A stretch of DNA of 64,000 nt from Pseudomonas sp. K2I15. Lineage in GTDB: Bacteria > Pseudomonadota > Gammaproteobacteria > Pseudomonadales > Pseudomonadaceae. The translations under genes were made by a program, and so were the position numbers. Below, in pieces: positions 47,213 to 55,641 of this stretch. Position 1 is the stretch's first letter. Every line of letters starts with the position of its first letter. Under the pieces are notes generated by a model, which ran no database searches, was not told the DNA's origin, and was given only the letters and a program-made list of their open reading frames with translations. The DNA lies in contig NZ_NIXO01000027.1 of NCBI RefSeq assembly GCF_002204795.1, forward strand, positions 19,661 through 83,660, read 5' to 3'.

Positions 47213-48532
47213 ATGGATAACTCCAACTCCCTGCCTCTGGGGTCGGCGGCTGCGCCGGCAAAAGAACGCACCACTTCCAGCCGTATCAAGTCGATCTTCA
47301 GCGGATCGGTCGGCAACATGGTCGAGTGGTACGACTGGTACGTCTACGCTGCTTTCTCGCTGTACTTCGCCAAGGCCTTTTTCCCGAAAGGCGACACCAC
47401 CGCCCAACTGCTCAACACCGCCGCGATCTTCGCCGTGGGCTTCCTGATGCGCCCGATCGGCGGCTGGCTGATGGGCCTGTACGCCGACCGTAAAGGCCGC
47501 AAGGCGGCGCTGATGGCCTCGGTACTGCTGATGTGCTTCGGCTCGCTGATCATCGCCCTGACCCCAGGTTATGAAACCATCGGTGTCGGCGCGCCGATCC
47601 TGCTGGTGTTCGCCCGTCTGCTGCAAGGCTTGTCGGTGGGTGGCGAATACGGCACCTCGGCCACTTACCTGAGTGAAATGGCGACCAAGGAACGTCGCGG
47701 GTTCTTCTCCAGCTTCCAGTACGTGACCCTGATCTCCGGCCAGCTCATCGCCCTGGGCGTGTTGATCGTGCTGCAACAGACCCTGACCACCGAGCAACTG
47801 TACGATTGGGGCTGGCGTATCCCGTTTGTCATCGGCGCACTCTGTGCCGTCGTGGCGCTTTACCTGCGTCGCGGCATGGAAGAAACCGAGTCGTTCACCA
47901 AGAAAGAAAAAGCCAAGGAAAGCGCAATGCGCACCTTGATGCGCCACCCCAAGGAACTGATGACCGTGGTCGGCCTGACCATGGGCGGCACCCTGGCGTT
48001 CTACACCTACACCACCTACATGCAGAAATACCTGGTGAACACCGTCGGCATGAGCATCTCCGACTCCACCACCATTTCGGCGGCGACGCTGTTTCTGTTC
48101 ATGTGCCTGCAACCGCTCGTCGGTGGGCTGTCGGACAAGGTTGGCCGCCGGCCGATCCTGATTGCCTTCGGCATCCTCGGTACGCTGTTCACCGTGCCGA
48201 TCCTCACCACCCTGCACACCATCCAAAGCTGGTGGGGCGCGTTCTTCCTGATCATGGCGGCGCTGATCATCGTCAGCGGCTACACCTCGATCAACGCGGT
48301 GGTGAAGGCCGAACTGTTCCCTACCGAAATCCGCGCGCTGGGCGTTGGCTTGCCGTACGCACTGACGGTGTCGATCTTCGGCGGTACCGCTGAATACATC
48401 GCGCTGTGGTTCAAGAGCATCGGGATGGAAACCGGCTACTACTGGTACGTAACTGCCTGTATTGCGGTGTCGCTGGCGGTCTATGTGACCATGAAGGACA
48501 CCCGCAAGCATTCGCGGATTACTACCGACTAA
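47213..48532 (+). CDS. MFS dicarboxylate permease, alpha-ketoglutarate (KgtP/PA5530) type
   Basis: A 439-residue transporter of the metabolite:H+ symporter family with 12 predicted membrane helices. Family marks: GNMVEWYDWYVYAAF near residues 30-45, MRPIGGWLMGLYADRKGRK, LLQGLSVGGEYGTSATYLSE and a basic/charged central loop (RRGMEETESFTKKEKAKESA). It closely follows the P. aeruginosa C5-dicarboxylate transporter PA5530, as I remember it, so the likely substrate is alpha-ketoglutarate. AAGGATCC precedes the ATG. Preceded by a sigma-54 promoter. Confidence 0.92.
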   Translation: MDNSNSLPLGSAAAPAKERTTSSRIKSIFSGSVGNMVEWYDWYVYAAFSLYFAKAFFPKGDTTAQLLNTAAIFAVGFLMRPIGGWLMGLYADRKGRKAALMASVLLMCFGSLIIALTPGYETIGVGAPILLVFARLLQGLSVGGEYGTSATYLSEMATKERRGFFSSFQYVTLISGQLIALGVLIVLQQTLTTEQLYDWGWRIPFVIGALCAVVALYLRRGMEETESFTKKEKAKESAMRTLMRHPKELMTVVGLTMGGTLAFYTYTTYMQKYLVNTVGMSISDSTTISAATLFLFMCLQPLVGGLSDKVGRRPILIAFGILGTLFTVPILTTLHTIQSWWGAFFLIMAALIIVSGYTSINAVVKAELFPTEIRALGVGLPYALTVSIFGGTAEYIALWFKSIGMETGYYWYVTACIAVSLAVYVTMKDTRKHSRITTD

Positions 48533-48549
48533 CGGTTCGGCAGGTGTGA

Positions 48550-48589
48550 AAAAGGGGCCATGTCATTGACTGACATGGCCCCTTTGCAT
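48550..48589. terminator. Bidirectional terminator between permease and DUF347 genes
   Basis: AAAAAGGGGCCATGTCA-ttgac-TGACATGGCCCCTTT, a perfect stem of 15 pairs with A/T runs on both flanks. Confidence 0.93.
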
Positions 48590-48594
48590 TTGCC

Positions 48595-49350
48595 TCAAGA
48601 CAACTCGGCAACCGCCTGGCGCCCGTACCGGCGCTGGGCATACGCCGCCCCGGCAATCATCACCACCAGCACCGCCGCCAACACCGCCGACGAGCCGATG
48701 GTGCCAAAGTCCAGCCCGCCCTTTTCATGGGGTTTGGTCAGGAAGTCACCCAGCGTTGCGCCGAACGGCCGGGTCAAAACAAACGCGACCCAGAACAACA
48801 GCACCGACGAAATCCGCGTGAAGTATTTAAGCAACACCACCACCGCGATACTCGCGCCGATCAGCAAGGCGCCACCGGCAAACCCCAGCCCGGAATCGTC
48901 TGCCAGGAAATCCCCCAGCGCGGTGCCCAAGGTGTTGGAAAACAGAATTGCCATCCAGTAGAACAGCTCACCGCGAAAGGTCTGGACCTTGTTCACGTTC
49001 AGCGAATCGCCGCTGATGCGCCACAGGGCAAAGATCGCCACCAGGATCGACACCAGAATCATCGAGCCCGTGGCATAGCCCAGCCCCAGCGTGCGGTCCA
49101 TAAAGTCAGACATGGTGGTGCCGGCGGTGCTGGTGGACAGGATCACGATCCAGTACAGCACCGGGTTGTAGGTTTTCGACCAGAGTTGCGTCACCAGGGT
49201 GATCAGGAACACGCTGATCAGGATCATCGAGCTGATGGCATAACCGACATTCAAGGTCATCGACAGCAAGTCCCCGGCGGTTTCGCCCAGGGTCGTCGCG
49301 CAGATTTTCATGACCCAGAACGCCAGGGTGATCTGAGGAAGTTTGTTCAT
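48595..49350 (-). CDS. DUF347 (COG4705) membrane protein with four internal repeats
   Basis: A 251-residue protein that is nearly all membrane helix. Four copies of a repeat are visible: TTLGETAGDLLSM...GYA, STAGTTMSDFMDR...GYA, NTLGTALGDFLAD...GFA, and RPFGATLGDFLTK...DFG (about residues 19, 75, 140 and 197). The conserved Gly-Asp/Ser-Asp pairs in each repeat may line a conserved site. The family (Repeat of unknown function, DUF347) has no firmly established role that I can name. Transcribed alone. Confidence 0.82.
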   Translation of the reverse strand: MNKLPQITLAFWVMKICATTLGETAGDLLSMTLNVGYAISSMILISVFLITLVTQLWSKTYNPVLYWIVILSTSTAGTTMSDFMDRTLGLGYATGSMILVSILVAIFALWRISGDSLNVNKVQTFRGELFYWMAILFSNTLGTALGDFLADDSGLGFAGGALLIGASIAVVVLLKYFTRISSVLLFWVAFVLTRPFGATLGDFLTKPHEKGGLDFGTIGSSAVLAAVLVVMIAGAAYAQRRYGRQAVAELS

Positions 49351-49546
49351 TGTGCAGAAGGCTCCAAAGGCTCAGTCTTTCAATCGGTCGACTTATAAGG
49401 GGGTGTCGACCTGGCACGCAGACTGAACCGGGAGCTGTGAAAAATAGGTGGGGGCTGTATGAAAATTCCATCCAGGTGATAGAAATACGCCGCGCTGGAT
49501 TGCACTATGATGCCCTCCCCAGAACCGCGCAGCAGGAACCCCGGCC

Positions 49547-50179
49547 ATGTCCGACGATATCCATTTCTACGAACCCGCCAACGGCCACGGCCTGCCCCAC
49601 GACCCGTTCAATGCGATTGTCGGCCCGCGCCCGATTGGCTGGATTTCGTCCCACGACAGCCAGGGCCGCCTGAACCTCGCGCCCTACAGTTTCTTCAATG
49701 CGTTTAACTACATTCCGCCGATCATTGGGTTTTCCAGCATCGGGCGCAAAGACAGCCTGAACAACATCGAACAGACCGGCGAGTTCGTGTGGAACCTGGC
49801 CACGCGCCCGCTGGCCGAGCAGATGAACCAGAGTTGCGCGCCAGTATCGCCCGAGGTTAACGAGTTTGAATTGGCCGGTTTGACCCCGGTGGCCTCAAAG
49901 GTGATCGCCGTGCCGCGTGTGGGTGAGAGCCCGGTCTCGTTCGAATGCAAGGTGACGCAGATCATTCAGCTGCAGCGAGCCGACAAGGAACTGGTGCCAA
50001 GCTGGCTGGTGCTTGGCGAAGTTGTCGCGGTGCATATCGCCAAGTGGCTACTGAAAGACGGCGTGTACGACACCGCTGCCGCCGAGCCGATCCTGCGTGG
50101 AGGCGGCCCGGCGGATTATTTTCAGTTGGGGCCAGAGGCCTTGTTCAAGATGTACCGACCGGGCGCCGCGCAACGCTGA
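49547..50179 (+). CDS. Flavin reductase-like FMN-binding protein (DIM6/NTAB family)
   Basis: A 210-residue split-barrel flavoprotein. The motif NAIVGPRPIGWISSHDSQGR (about residues 22-41) and LAPYSFFNAFNYIPPIIGFS are characteristic of the FMN-binding half of flavin reductases. Members supply reduced flavin to monooxygenases or act on unknown substrates; no partner oxygenase is adjacent. Ends in a soluble tail. Confidence 0.85.
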   Translation: MSDDIHFYEPANGHGLPHDPFNAIVGPRPIGWISSHDSQGRLNLAPYSFFNAFNYIPPIIGFSSIGRKDSLNNIEQTGEFVWNLATRPLAEQMNQSCAPVSPEVNEFELAGLTPVASKVIAVPRVGESPVSFECKVTQIIQLQRADKELVPSWLVLGEVVAVHIAKWLLKDGVYDTAAAEPILRGGGPADYFQLGPEALFKMYRPGAAQR

Positions 50180-50196
50180 TTGGAATGCGATAAAAA

Positions 50197-50285
50197 TGTG
50201 GGAGCGGGCTTGCTCGCGAATGCGGTGGATCAGTCGGCATATGCATTGACTGACAAGCCCGCTCCCACACAAGCCCGCTCCCACA
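50197..50285. repeat. REPIN-like palindrome, TGTGGGAGCGGGC type, with duplicated end
   Basis: The left arm TGTGGGAGCGGGCTTGCTCG is intact. The right arm keeps only ACAAGCCCGCTCCCAC, and this 16-base block is present twice in tandem (50253-50268 and 50269-50284). The CGCGAG part of the right arm is missing. Confidence 0.9.
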
Positions 50286-50303
50286 TTTGGATCAGCGGTG
50301 TTT

Positions 50304-50552
50304 TTAGTTGGCGGAAGTTGCCCAAGAGAGCTGACCGTCTTCATCTACATTGACCAAGCGCTCCAGTTGCAGAGCTGCGGCATCGTCGGCGTCGGAGGCG
50401 GTCTTGAACTTCTGTCCATCGAGGATCTTGTGAAAGCGCGGTGCGCCCATGCCATCCAGCGCCTTGACGGCGATGGCGGCGCTATAGCCACCCTCATCTT
50501 CACGCACCAAGGCGGAAACGGCTTCGTGGTGGGCAAACTCTTTACGTGCCAT
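50304..50552 (-). CDS. Small conserved protein of unknown function
   Basis: An 82-residue protein from MARKEFAHHEAVSALVREDE. It has an acidic, helix-rich composition and a SAAIAVKALDGMGAPRFHK core with no recognised domain. The ATG at 50552 is preferred; the frame continues six codons. I recall similar short proteins in Pseudomonas but can assign no function. Confidence 0.68.
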   Translation of the reverse strand: MARKEFAHHEAVSALVREDEGGYSAAIAVKALDGMGAPRFHKILDGQKFKTASDADDAAALQLERLVNVDEDGQLSWATSAN

Positions 50553-50595
50553 GTTGCAGGTCCTGGCCAATGGGAAAGGCGGCCATTCTAAAGCA

Positions 50596-50937
50596 CTAAC
50601 CCGCCAGTTGCAGGTACTCGCCGTAGGCGTTGGCCGCCGAGGCGTCGGTAAAGGTCTGGAAGTCCATGCTGCGAACCACCCTGTCGTTCAACAACTCGGT
50701 GAAGACCATCAGCGCTGGCGAGTTGAAGTAGGCACTCATCGCCTGCTCGCTGCTCCAGAAGCCCGACACCAACCACACATCCGGGTCGGCCAGGGAATGC
50801 TGCAACGAGAATTGCAGGCAACCCTGAGCCTGACGGCCCGGTTCGATCAAACTGCTCAAGCGTGCACCGAGTTCGGTGCTGCACCCGGTACGGGCGCGGA
50901 TAAAGGCCATATGGCTCGCGGGAATGGGGGTGGACAT
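50596..50937 (-). CDS. ABM-like (antibiotic-biosynthesis monooxygenase fold) protein
   Basis: A 113-residue ferredoxin-like-fold protein: GCSTELGARLSSLIEPGRQA, then GCLQFSLQHSLADPDVWLVS, and a helix ending in FNSPALMVFTELL, in the spacing of ABM/YgiN-type dimers. Such proteins include quinol monooxygenases and many of unknown function. Divergent from an AraC-family gene 327 bases away, which is a plausible regulator. ATG at 50937 fits; an upstream start 22 codons earlier is less likely. Confidence 0.78.
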   Translation of the reverse strand: MSTPIPASHMAFIRARTGCSTELGARLSSLIEPGRQAQGCLQFSLQHSLADPDVWLVSGFWSSEQAMSAYFNSPALMVFTELLNDRVVRSMDFQTFTDASAANAYGEYLQLAG

Positions 50938-51263
50938 GTTCGACTCTCCCGTTGAGAAGTGATGCTCGGCAAGCACTGTGAGGGCGTGTTGCCACAGGAT
51001 CAAAGATACTGGCGCAGGTGTGGATGCAGTTAGTCGATTCCTGCCGGCTTATTGCACAATCCTGCGAGATGCGTAGACATAACAATCAGCCTGCGGGTTT
51101 TATTCTCGGCATGACTGCCGTATTTCAGGCGGATGACAGCCCCAGGCTTGCCTGATTCACGATTTATCGCAGGATCAGGCAAGGATTGTGCAGAATCGAA
51201 GTACCACTCTTTGCAAAGCCGCCTTTAAGCTGTGCCCATCGTTAAAGCACCAGAGGAAGCCCC

Positions 51264-52193
51264 ATGTCGTCGCCCGAACTTCGCTCCACGCCCCTCGACG
51301 CCGATATGGAAAAGCAGCGCGCAGAACTTGCCGGTATCGTGCGTCGCCACACCTGGGAAGATGGTTCCTACGGCACGGCGATCACGTCGCTGTACCTCAA
51401 CCGTCATAACACCCCGCGCGATTTCATGCCGGTCCTGGTGGAACCTGCCCTGTGCATCCTCGCCCAGGGCCGCAAGGAAGTGCGCCTGGCGGATGAAGTA
51501 TTCGCCTACGACCCGCTCAATTACCTGGTGTTTTCGGTAGCGATGCCGGTGGCCGGGCGCATCATCGACGCCACGCCGCAAGACCCCAACCTGTCGATTC
51601 GGGTCAACATAGACCCGGCACAAATCACCGCACTGATTGCCGAAGCCGGGCCCATGGGCGTGCCCACGCGCCCGACGTCCCGCGGGATGTATGTCGACCG
51701 CCTGGACAACCAGTTGCTCGACGCCGTGCTGCGTCTGACGCGCCTGCTGGACACGCCGAAAGACATCGCCATGCTCGCGCCGTTGATCAATCGCGAAATC
51801 CTCTATCGCCTGTTGCGTGGCCCCCAGGGTTATCGGCTGTATGAAATCGCCGTCGCCAACAGTCAGAGCCATCGGGTCAGCCAGGCGATCACCTGGCTGA
51901 ACGGCAACTACGAACAGCCCCTGCGTATTGATGATTTGGCCAAGGAAGTGAACCTCAGCGTCTCGACCTTGCACCACCGCTTCAAGGCGATGACCGCCAT
52001 GAGCCCGTTGCAGTATCAGAAGCAATTGCGCTTGCAGGAGGCCCGGCGACTCATGATCGCCGAGGGCCTGGAAGCCTCGGCGGCGGGTTACCGGGTGGGC
52101 TATGAAAGCGCCTCGCAGTTCAGCCGCGAATACAGCCGGCTGTTTGGTGCGCCGCCATTGCGGGATTTGGCCAGGTTGCGCCAGAGCGTCTAA
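51264..52193 (+). CDS. AraC-family transcriptional regulator
   Basis: A 309-residue regulator. The N-terminal half is the AraC_N effector domain (TPRDFMPVLVEPALCILAQG); the C-terminal 100 residues hold two helix-turn-helix motifs (RIDDLAKEVNLSVSTLHHRF, then AAGYRVGYESASQFSREYSR and LFG). AGGAAG lies nine bases before the ATG. It faces away from the ABM-like gene, and the 260-base gap is the natural place for their shared operators. Confidence 0.92.
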   Translation: MSSPELRSTPLDADMEKQRAELAGIVRRHTWEDGSYGTAITSLYLNRHNTPRDFMPVLVEPALCILAQGRKEVRLADEVFAYDPLNYLVFSVAMPVAGRIIDATPQDPNLSIRVNIDPAQITALIAEAGPMGVPTRPTSRGMYVDRLDNQLLDAVLRLTRLLDTPKDIAMLAPLINREILYRLLRGPQGYRLYEIAVANSQSHRVSQAITWLNGNYEQPLRIDDLAKEVNLSVSTLHHRFKAMTAMSPLQYQKQLRLQEARRLMIAEGLEASAAGYRVGYESASQFSREYSRLFGAPPLRDLARLRQSV

Positions 52194-52221
52194 CCGGTCG
52201 CTCAAAGCCACGACGATCAAA

Positions 52222-52310
52222 TGTGGGAGCGGGCTTGCTCTCGAAAGCGCAGTGTCAGTCACTGAATGCTTAACTGATACACCGCTTTCGCGAGCAAGCC
52301 CGCTCCCACA
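52222..52310. repeat. REPIN-like palindrome, TGTGGGAGCGGGC type
   Basis: TGTGGGAGCGGGCTTGCTCT and TTTCGCGAGCAAGCCCGCTC plus CCACA enclose a 30-base loop with its own dyad (CAGTGTCAGT/ACTGATACACC). One arm base differs (TCT for CGC). It fills the gap between the convergent AraC and gtrS genes. Confidence 0.9.
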
Positions 52311-52339
52311 CTTGATCTATTTCTCCCTGTGGATCGGCG

Positions 52340-53809
52340 TCAATCCAGGCTGCGGGGCAGCTGCAAGGTCACCCGCAATCCACCCTCACGCAAATTCTGC
52401 AAACTCACTTCACCGCCATGGCTGTGGGCGATGTTGCGGGCGATGCCCAGGCCCAGGCCATAACCCTGCTGCTGCCCGGCCAGGCGGAAGTGCGGTTCGA
52501 AGACTTGCTCCAGGCGCTGTTCCGGCACGCCCGGGCCTTCGTCGTCGACGTGGAGGATAAACTCCGCACCATCGTCTTCGATATGCAAATGGGCGTTCTG
52601 CCCGTACTTCAAGGCGTTGTCGATCAGGTTGCCGATGCAGCGCTTGAGCGCCAGCGGCTTGCCCGGATACGTCGTGATTGCCCGGCCATGCTGGGTCACG
52701 CGGCCATTGCCGTTGGGCGCCAGGTACGGCTCCACCAGGCAGTCGAGCACATGGTTGAGGTCGACCGGCTCGATGTTTTCGTGGATATCGGTGTCTTTGA
52801 CACACTGCAGCGCACCTTTGACCAGCAACTCCAGCTCATCCAGGTCACGGCCAAATTTGGTTTGCAGGTTCTCGTCTTCCAGCAGTTCCACCCGTAACCG
52901 CAGGCGTGTGATGGGTGTGCGCAAGTCGTGGGAAATCGCGCTGAACAGCTGGCTACGTTCGGTCAGGTAACGGCTGATGCGTTCGCGCATCGCATTAAAC
53001 GCTCGCCCCACTTCCACCACTTCGCTGCCGCCGCCTTCGGCCACCGGCTCCACGTCGGCGCCCAGGGACATATCCCGAGCGGCCCTTGCCAGGCGCTTGA
53101 GCGGACGGCTTTGCCAGTGCACCAGCAAGCCGATGAACAGCAGCAGGAAGCCGCTGGTGAGCACGATAAACCACACTTGCTGGTACGGCAGGCCTTGTTC
53201 TTCAAGGCTGGTGTAGGGCTCCGGCAGCAAGGAGGCGATGTACAACCATTCGCCCTGGGCCAGTTGGATCTGGGTCACCAATACCGGCGGGTTCACCGGT
53301 TCCAGGGTCAGCGCGTAATGCGCCCAGGAACGCGGCAATTCATCGAGTTTCAAGCCGGCGTTGAAGATGCGCAGGTCTTCGGCACTGACGAATTCCACCG
53401 ACACATGCACATCGCTGCCCAAGGTCTGGCGCAGCACTTCTTCGACGGCGCCAAGCACCGCCTGTTTGCGCGGGGTTTGCGGCAACACGGCCATGTCCAG
53501 CGGCTTGTCGTTGAGGGTCACGACAAAACGCGTACCGCCCATGCTGCGCAATTGGTCGAGCACCAGCGGCCGAAAGGCCACCGGCAAGGAACGGAAATAA
53601 CTGACGCTGGCCGTCATCGAATGCGCCAGGCTGCGGGCAGCCGTCACCAGGCCCTCGAGTTGGGTCGCGCGCAGTTGCGACACCCAGATCACGCTGGACA
53701 ACGCTTGGGCAAACAGCACCGCCAACAGGGTCAGCAGTAACATCCGCCCCAGCAGCGAACGCGGTACGGGAATCCGCCGGCGCAATTCACGCAGGCGCTC
53801 AGTGGGCAT
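52340..53809 (-). CDS. gtrS: GtrS, sensor kinase of the glucose/2-ketogluconate system
   Basis: A 489-residue kinase. TM1 lies at residues 20-44, a periplasmic domain at 50-205, TM2 near 213-235, HAMP, HisKA with phospho-His in FSAISHDLRTPITRL and an ATPase domain (GNLIDNALKYG, GLGLGIARNIA). In P. aeruginosa GtrS answers Entner-Doudoroff intermediates and phosphorylates GltR to control glucose uptake genes. Its ATG overlaps the end of gltR by 11 bases. The glucose ABC transporter and OprB genes that I would expect downstream are not here; an AraC gene follows instead. Confidence 0.88.
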   Translation of the reverse strand: MPTERLRELRRRIPVPRSLLGRMLLLTLLAVLFAQALSSVIWVSQLRATQLEGLVTAARSLAHSMTASVSYFRSLPVAFRPLVLDQLRSMGGTRFVVTLNDKPLDMAVLPQTPRKQAVLGAVEEVLRQTLGSDVHVSVEFVSAEDLRIFNAGLKLDELPRSWAHYALTLEPVNPPVLVTQIQLAQGEWLYIASLLPEPYTSLEEQGLPYQQVWFIVLTSGFLLLFIGLLVHWQSRPLKRLARAARDMSLGADVEPVAEGGGSEVVEVGRAFNAMRERISRYLTERSQLFSAISHDLRTPITRLRLRVELLEDENLQTKFGRDLDELELLVKGALQCVKDTDIHENIEPVDLNHVLDCLVEPYLAPNGNGRVTQHGRAITTYPGKPLALKRCIGNLIDNALKYGQNAHLHIEDDGAEFILHVDDEGPGVPEQRLEQVFEPHFRLAGQQQGYGLGLGIARNIAHSHGGEVSLQNLREGGLRVTLQLPRSLD

Positions 53810-54530
53810 TGCCGGCAACCACGCTGGCTGCCAATTGATAGCCACTGCCGCGCACGGTGCGGATCAGCCGGGGTGGTTTTTCGGTGTCGCGCAGACGTTG
53901 GCGCAAGCGGCTGACGGCCATGTCGACAATCCGGTCCAGGGGCATCAGGTCACGGCCACGGGTGGCGTTGCCGATGGTGTCGCGGTCGAGGATTTGTTGG
54001 GGATGGTCAAGGAACAGTTTCAGCAGGGCAAAGTCAGCGCCGGAGAGAATCACTTCCTCGCCGTCGACGTGGAACAGCCGGTGGCTGACCATGTCCAGGC
54101 GCCATTCGCCAAACACCAGCACCTCGCCACCGCTGCGCTCCTGACCAAACTGGGCGCGCCGCAGCAGGGCCTTGACCCGCGCCTGCAACTCACGCGGGCT
54201 GAAGGGTTTGCCGATGTAATCGTCGGCACCCAATTCGAGGCCGATCACACGGTCGGCTTCGTCGGAACTGGCGGTGAGCATGATGATCGGCACCTGCGCC
54301 TGGCGCGGGTGCTGGCGGATCCAGCGGCAGAGGCTGAAGCCGTCTTCGTCGGGCAGCATCACATCAAGGATCACCAGGTCGCAGGGCGCTTCGTTCATCG
54401 CCTGGCGGAACCCCGCGCCATCCGGCACGCCACGCACCTGAAAACCGGCGCGGCTGAGGTAGGTTTGCAGCAACTCGCGGATTTCCTGGTCGTCGTCGAC
54501 CAGGAGAATGGATTTACTGATTACGCTCAC
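53799..54530 (-). CDS. gltR: GltR, response regulator of glucose transport
   Basis: A 243-residue OmpR-class regulator. Phospho-acceptor Asp56 is in DLVILDVMLPDEDGFSLC, with the conserved Lys in GADDYIGKPFSPRELQAR; the C-terminal winged helix has RDLMPLDRIVDMAVSRLRQR. GltR controls glucose transporter genes and, with GtrS, responds to glucose metabolites. Lies downstream of glk with a REPIN between them. Confidence 0.92.
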   Translation of the reverse strand: MSVISKSILLVDDDQEIRELLQTYLSRAGFQVRGVPDGAGFRQAMNEAPCDLVILDVMLPDEDGFSLCRWIRQHPRQAQVPIIMLTASSDEADRVIGLELGADDYIGKPFSPRELQARVKALLRRAQFGQERSGGEVLVFGEWRLDMVSHRLFHVDGEEVILSGADFALLKLFLDHPQQILDRDTIGNATRGRDLMPLDRIVDMAVSRLRQRLRDTEKPPRLIRTVRGSGYQLAASVVAGNAH

Positions 54531-54587
54531 GGGGTCCTCCTTGTTGTTATGGCCAAGCTTAAGTCATTTGTTGCCCTTGAGGCCGCC

Positions 54588-54670
54588 TTCGCGAGCAAGC
54601 CCGCTCCCACATTCGACCTCATCCATCCAGTTGGAATGGGATTGAATGTGGGAGCGGGCTTGCTCGCGAA
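54588..54670. repeat. REPIN-like palindrome, TGTGGGAGCGGGC type
   Basis: TTCGCGAGCAAGCCCGCTCC plus CACATT and AATGTGGGAGCGGGCTTGCT plus CGCGAA are perfect mirror arms; flanking GGCC extends the symmetry. It lies between glk and gltR, inside what is otherwise one transcription unit. Confidence 0.93.
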
Positions 54671-54684
54671 GAGGCCATCACTGC

Positions 54685-55641
54685 CTACGCAAATGCCTGC
54701 TCAAGCGCCACACCAGCACCTGTCAACCCTGAATACGGTGCCGTCACCAGCCACACCGGAATGCCTTTGAAGTAGTCGCTCATGCAGCCTTTGTCGCAAA
54801 AACTCTTGGCAAAACCACTCTTGATAAAGAAATCCGCAAAACGCGGGATCACGCCGCCAACGATGTACACACCTCCACGACCGCCAGTGGTCAGCACGTT
54901 GTTACCGGCTACGCGGCCCAGCCAGATACTGAACTGGTCCAATACCTCCAGGGCAATCGGGTCGCCCGCCAGGCCAGCGGCAGTGATGGCCTCAGGGGTT
55001 TCCAGTACAGCCTCGTGACCGTCCACCGCGCAGATCGCCCGGTACAACCTCGGCAAACCGCCACCGCTCAAGGCCGTTTCAGCGCTGACATGGCCGATCT
55101 CATTGTAGATGTGCTGCCACAGCTGGGCTTCGCGCGGGCTGCTCACGGGCAGGTCGACATGGCCGCCCTCCCCCGGCAATGCCGCCCAACGGCCATGACC
55201 GAGGTCGAGCAAAGTGCCCACACCCAGGCCAGTGCCCGGGCCGATCACCACCGCAGGCCGCAACGGTTCCGGCGTGCCTTCGCACACCACGCGGAATTCG
55301 TCGGGCTTCAGGCGGGTCATGCCCAGGGCCATGGCCGAGAAATCATTCACCAGCAGCAGCTCGTCCACCTGCAAGGTTTTGCAAAAAGCAGTCTTGCTCA
55401 GGCGCCAGTGATTGTTGGTGAATTTAAATTCATCGCCACTCACGGGGCCTGCGACCGACAGGCATACCGCGCCAATCGAGCCGATGGCCAGGCCTTCTTC
55501 TTTCAGATAGACCTGGATCGCCTCTTCGGGGCTGGCATGATCCGCCGTCGCGTGGACGCGTATCGAGTGCAGCTCCTGATCCCGCCACAACGCAAAACGG
55601 GCGTTGGTACCCCCAATATCACCGACCAGCGCAAGCTTCAC
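54685..55641 (-). CDS. glk: Glucokinase
   Basis: A 318-residue enzyme of the E. coli Glk type. ATP-binding start LVGDIGGTNARFALW, AVVIGPGTGLGVGTLLDLGH, and LPGEGGHVDLP with the catalytic and sugar-binding residues are present. Phosphorylates glucose entering by the phosphorylative route. The gene begins within the edd stop region (ATG overlaps TGA/TAA by four bases), so translation is coupled. Confidence 0.96.
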   Translation of the reverse strand: MKLALVGDIGGTNARFALWRDQELHSIRVHATADHASPEEAIQVYLKEEGLAIGSIGAVCLSVAGPVSGDEFKFTNNHWRLSKTAFCKTLQVDELLLVNDFSAMALGMTRLKPDEFRVVCEGTPEPLRPAVVIGPGTGLGVGTLLDLGHGRWAALPGEGGHVDLPVSSPREAQLWQHIYNEIGHVSAETALSGGGLPRLYRAICAVDGHEAVLETPEAITAAGLAGDPIALEVLDQFSIWLGRVAGNNVLTTGGRGGVYIVGGVIPRFADFFIKSGFAKSFCDKGCMSDYFKGIPVWLVTAPYSGLTGAGVALEQAFA

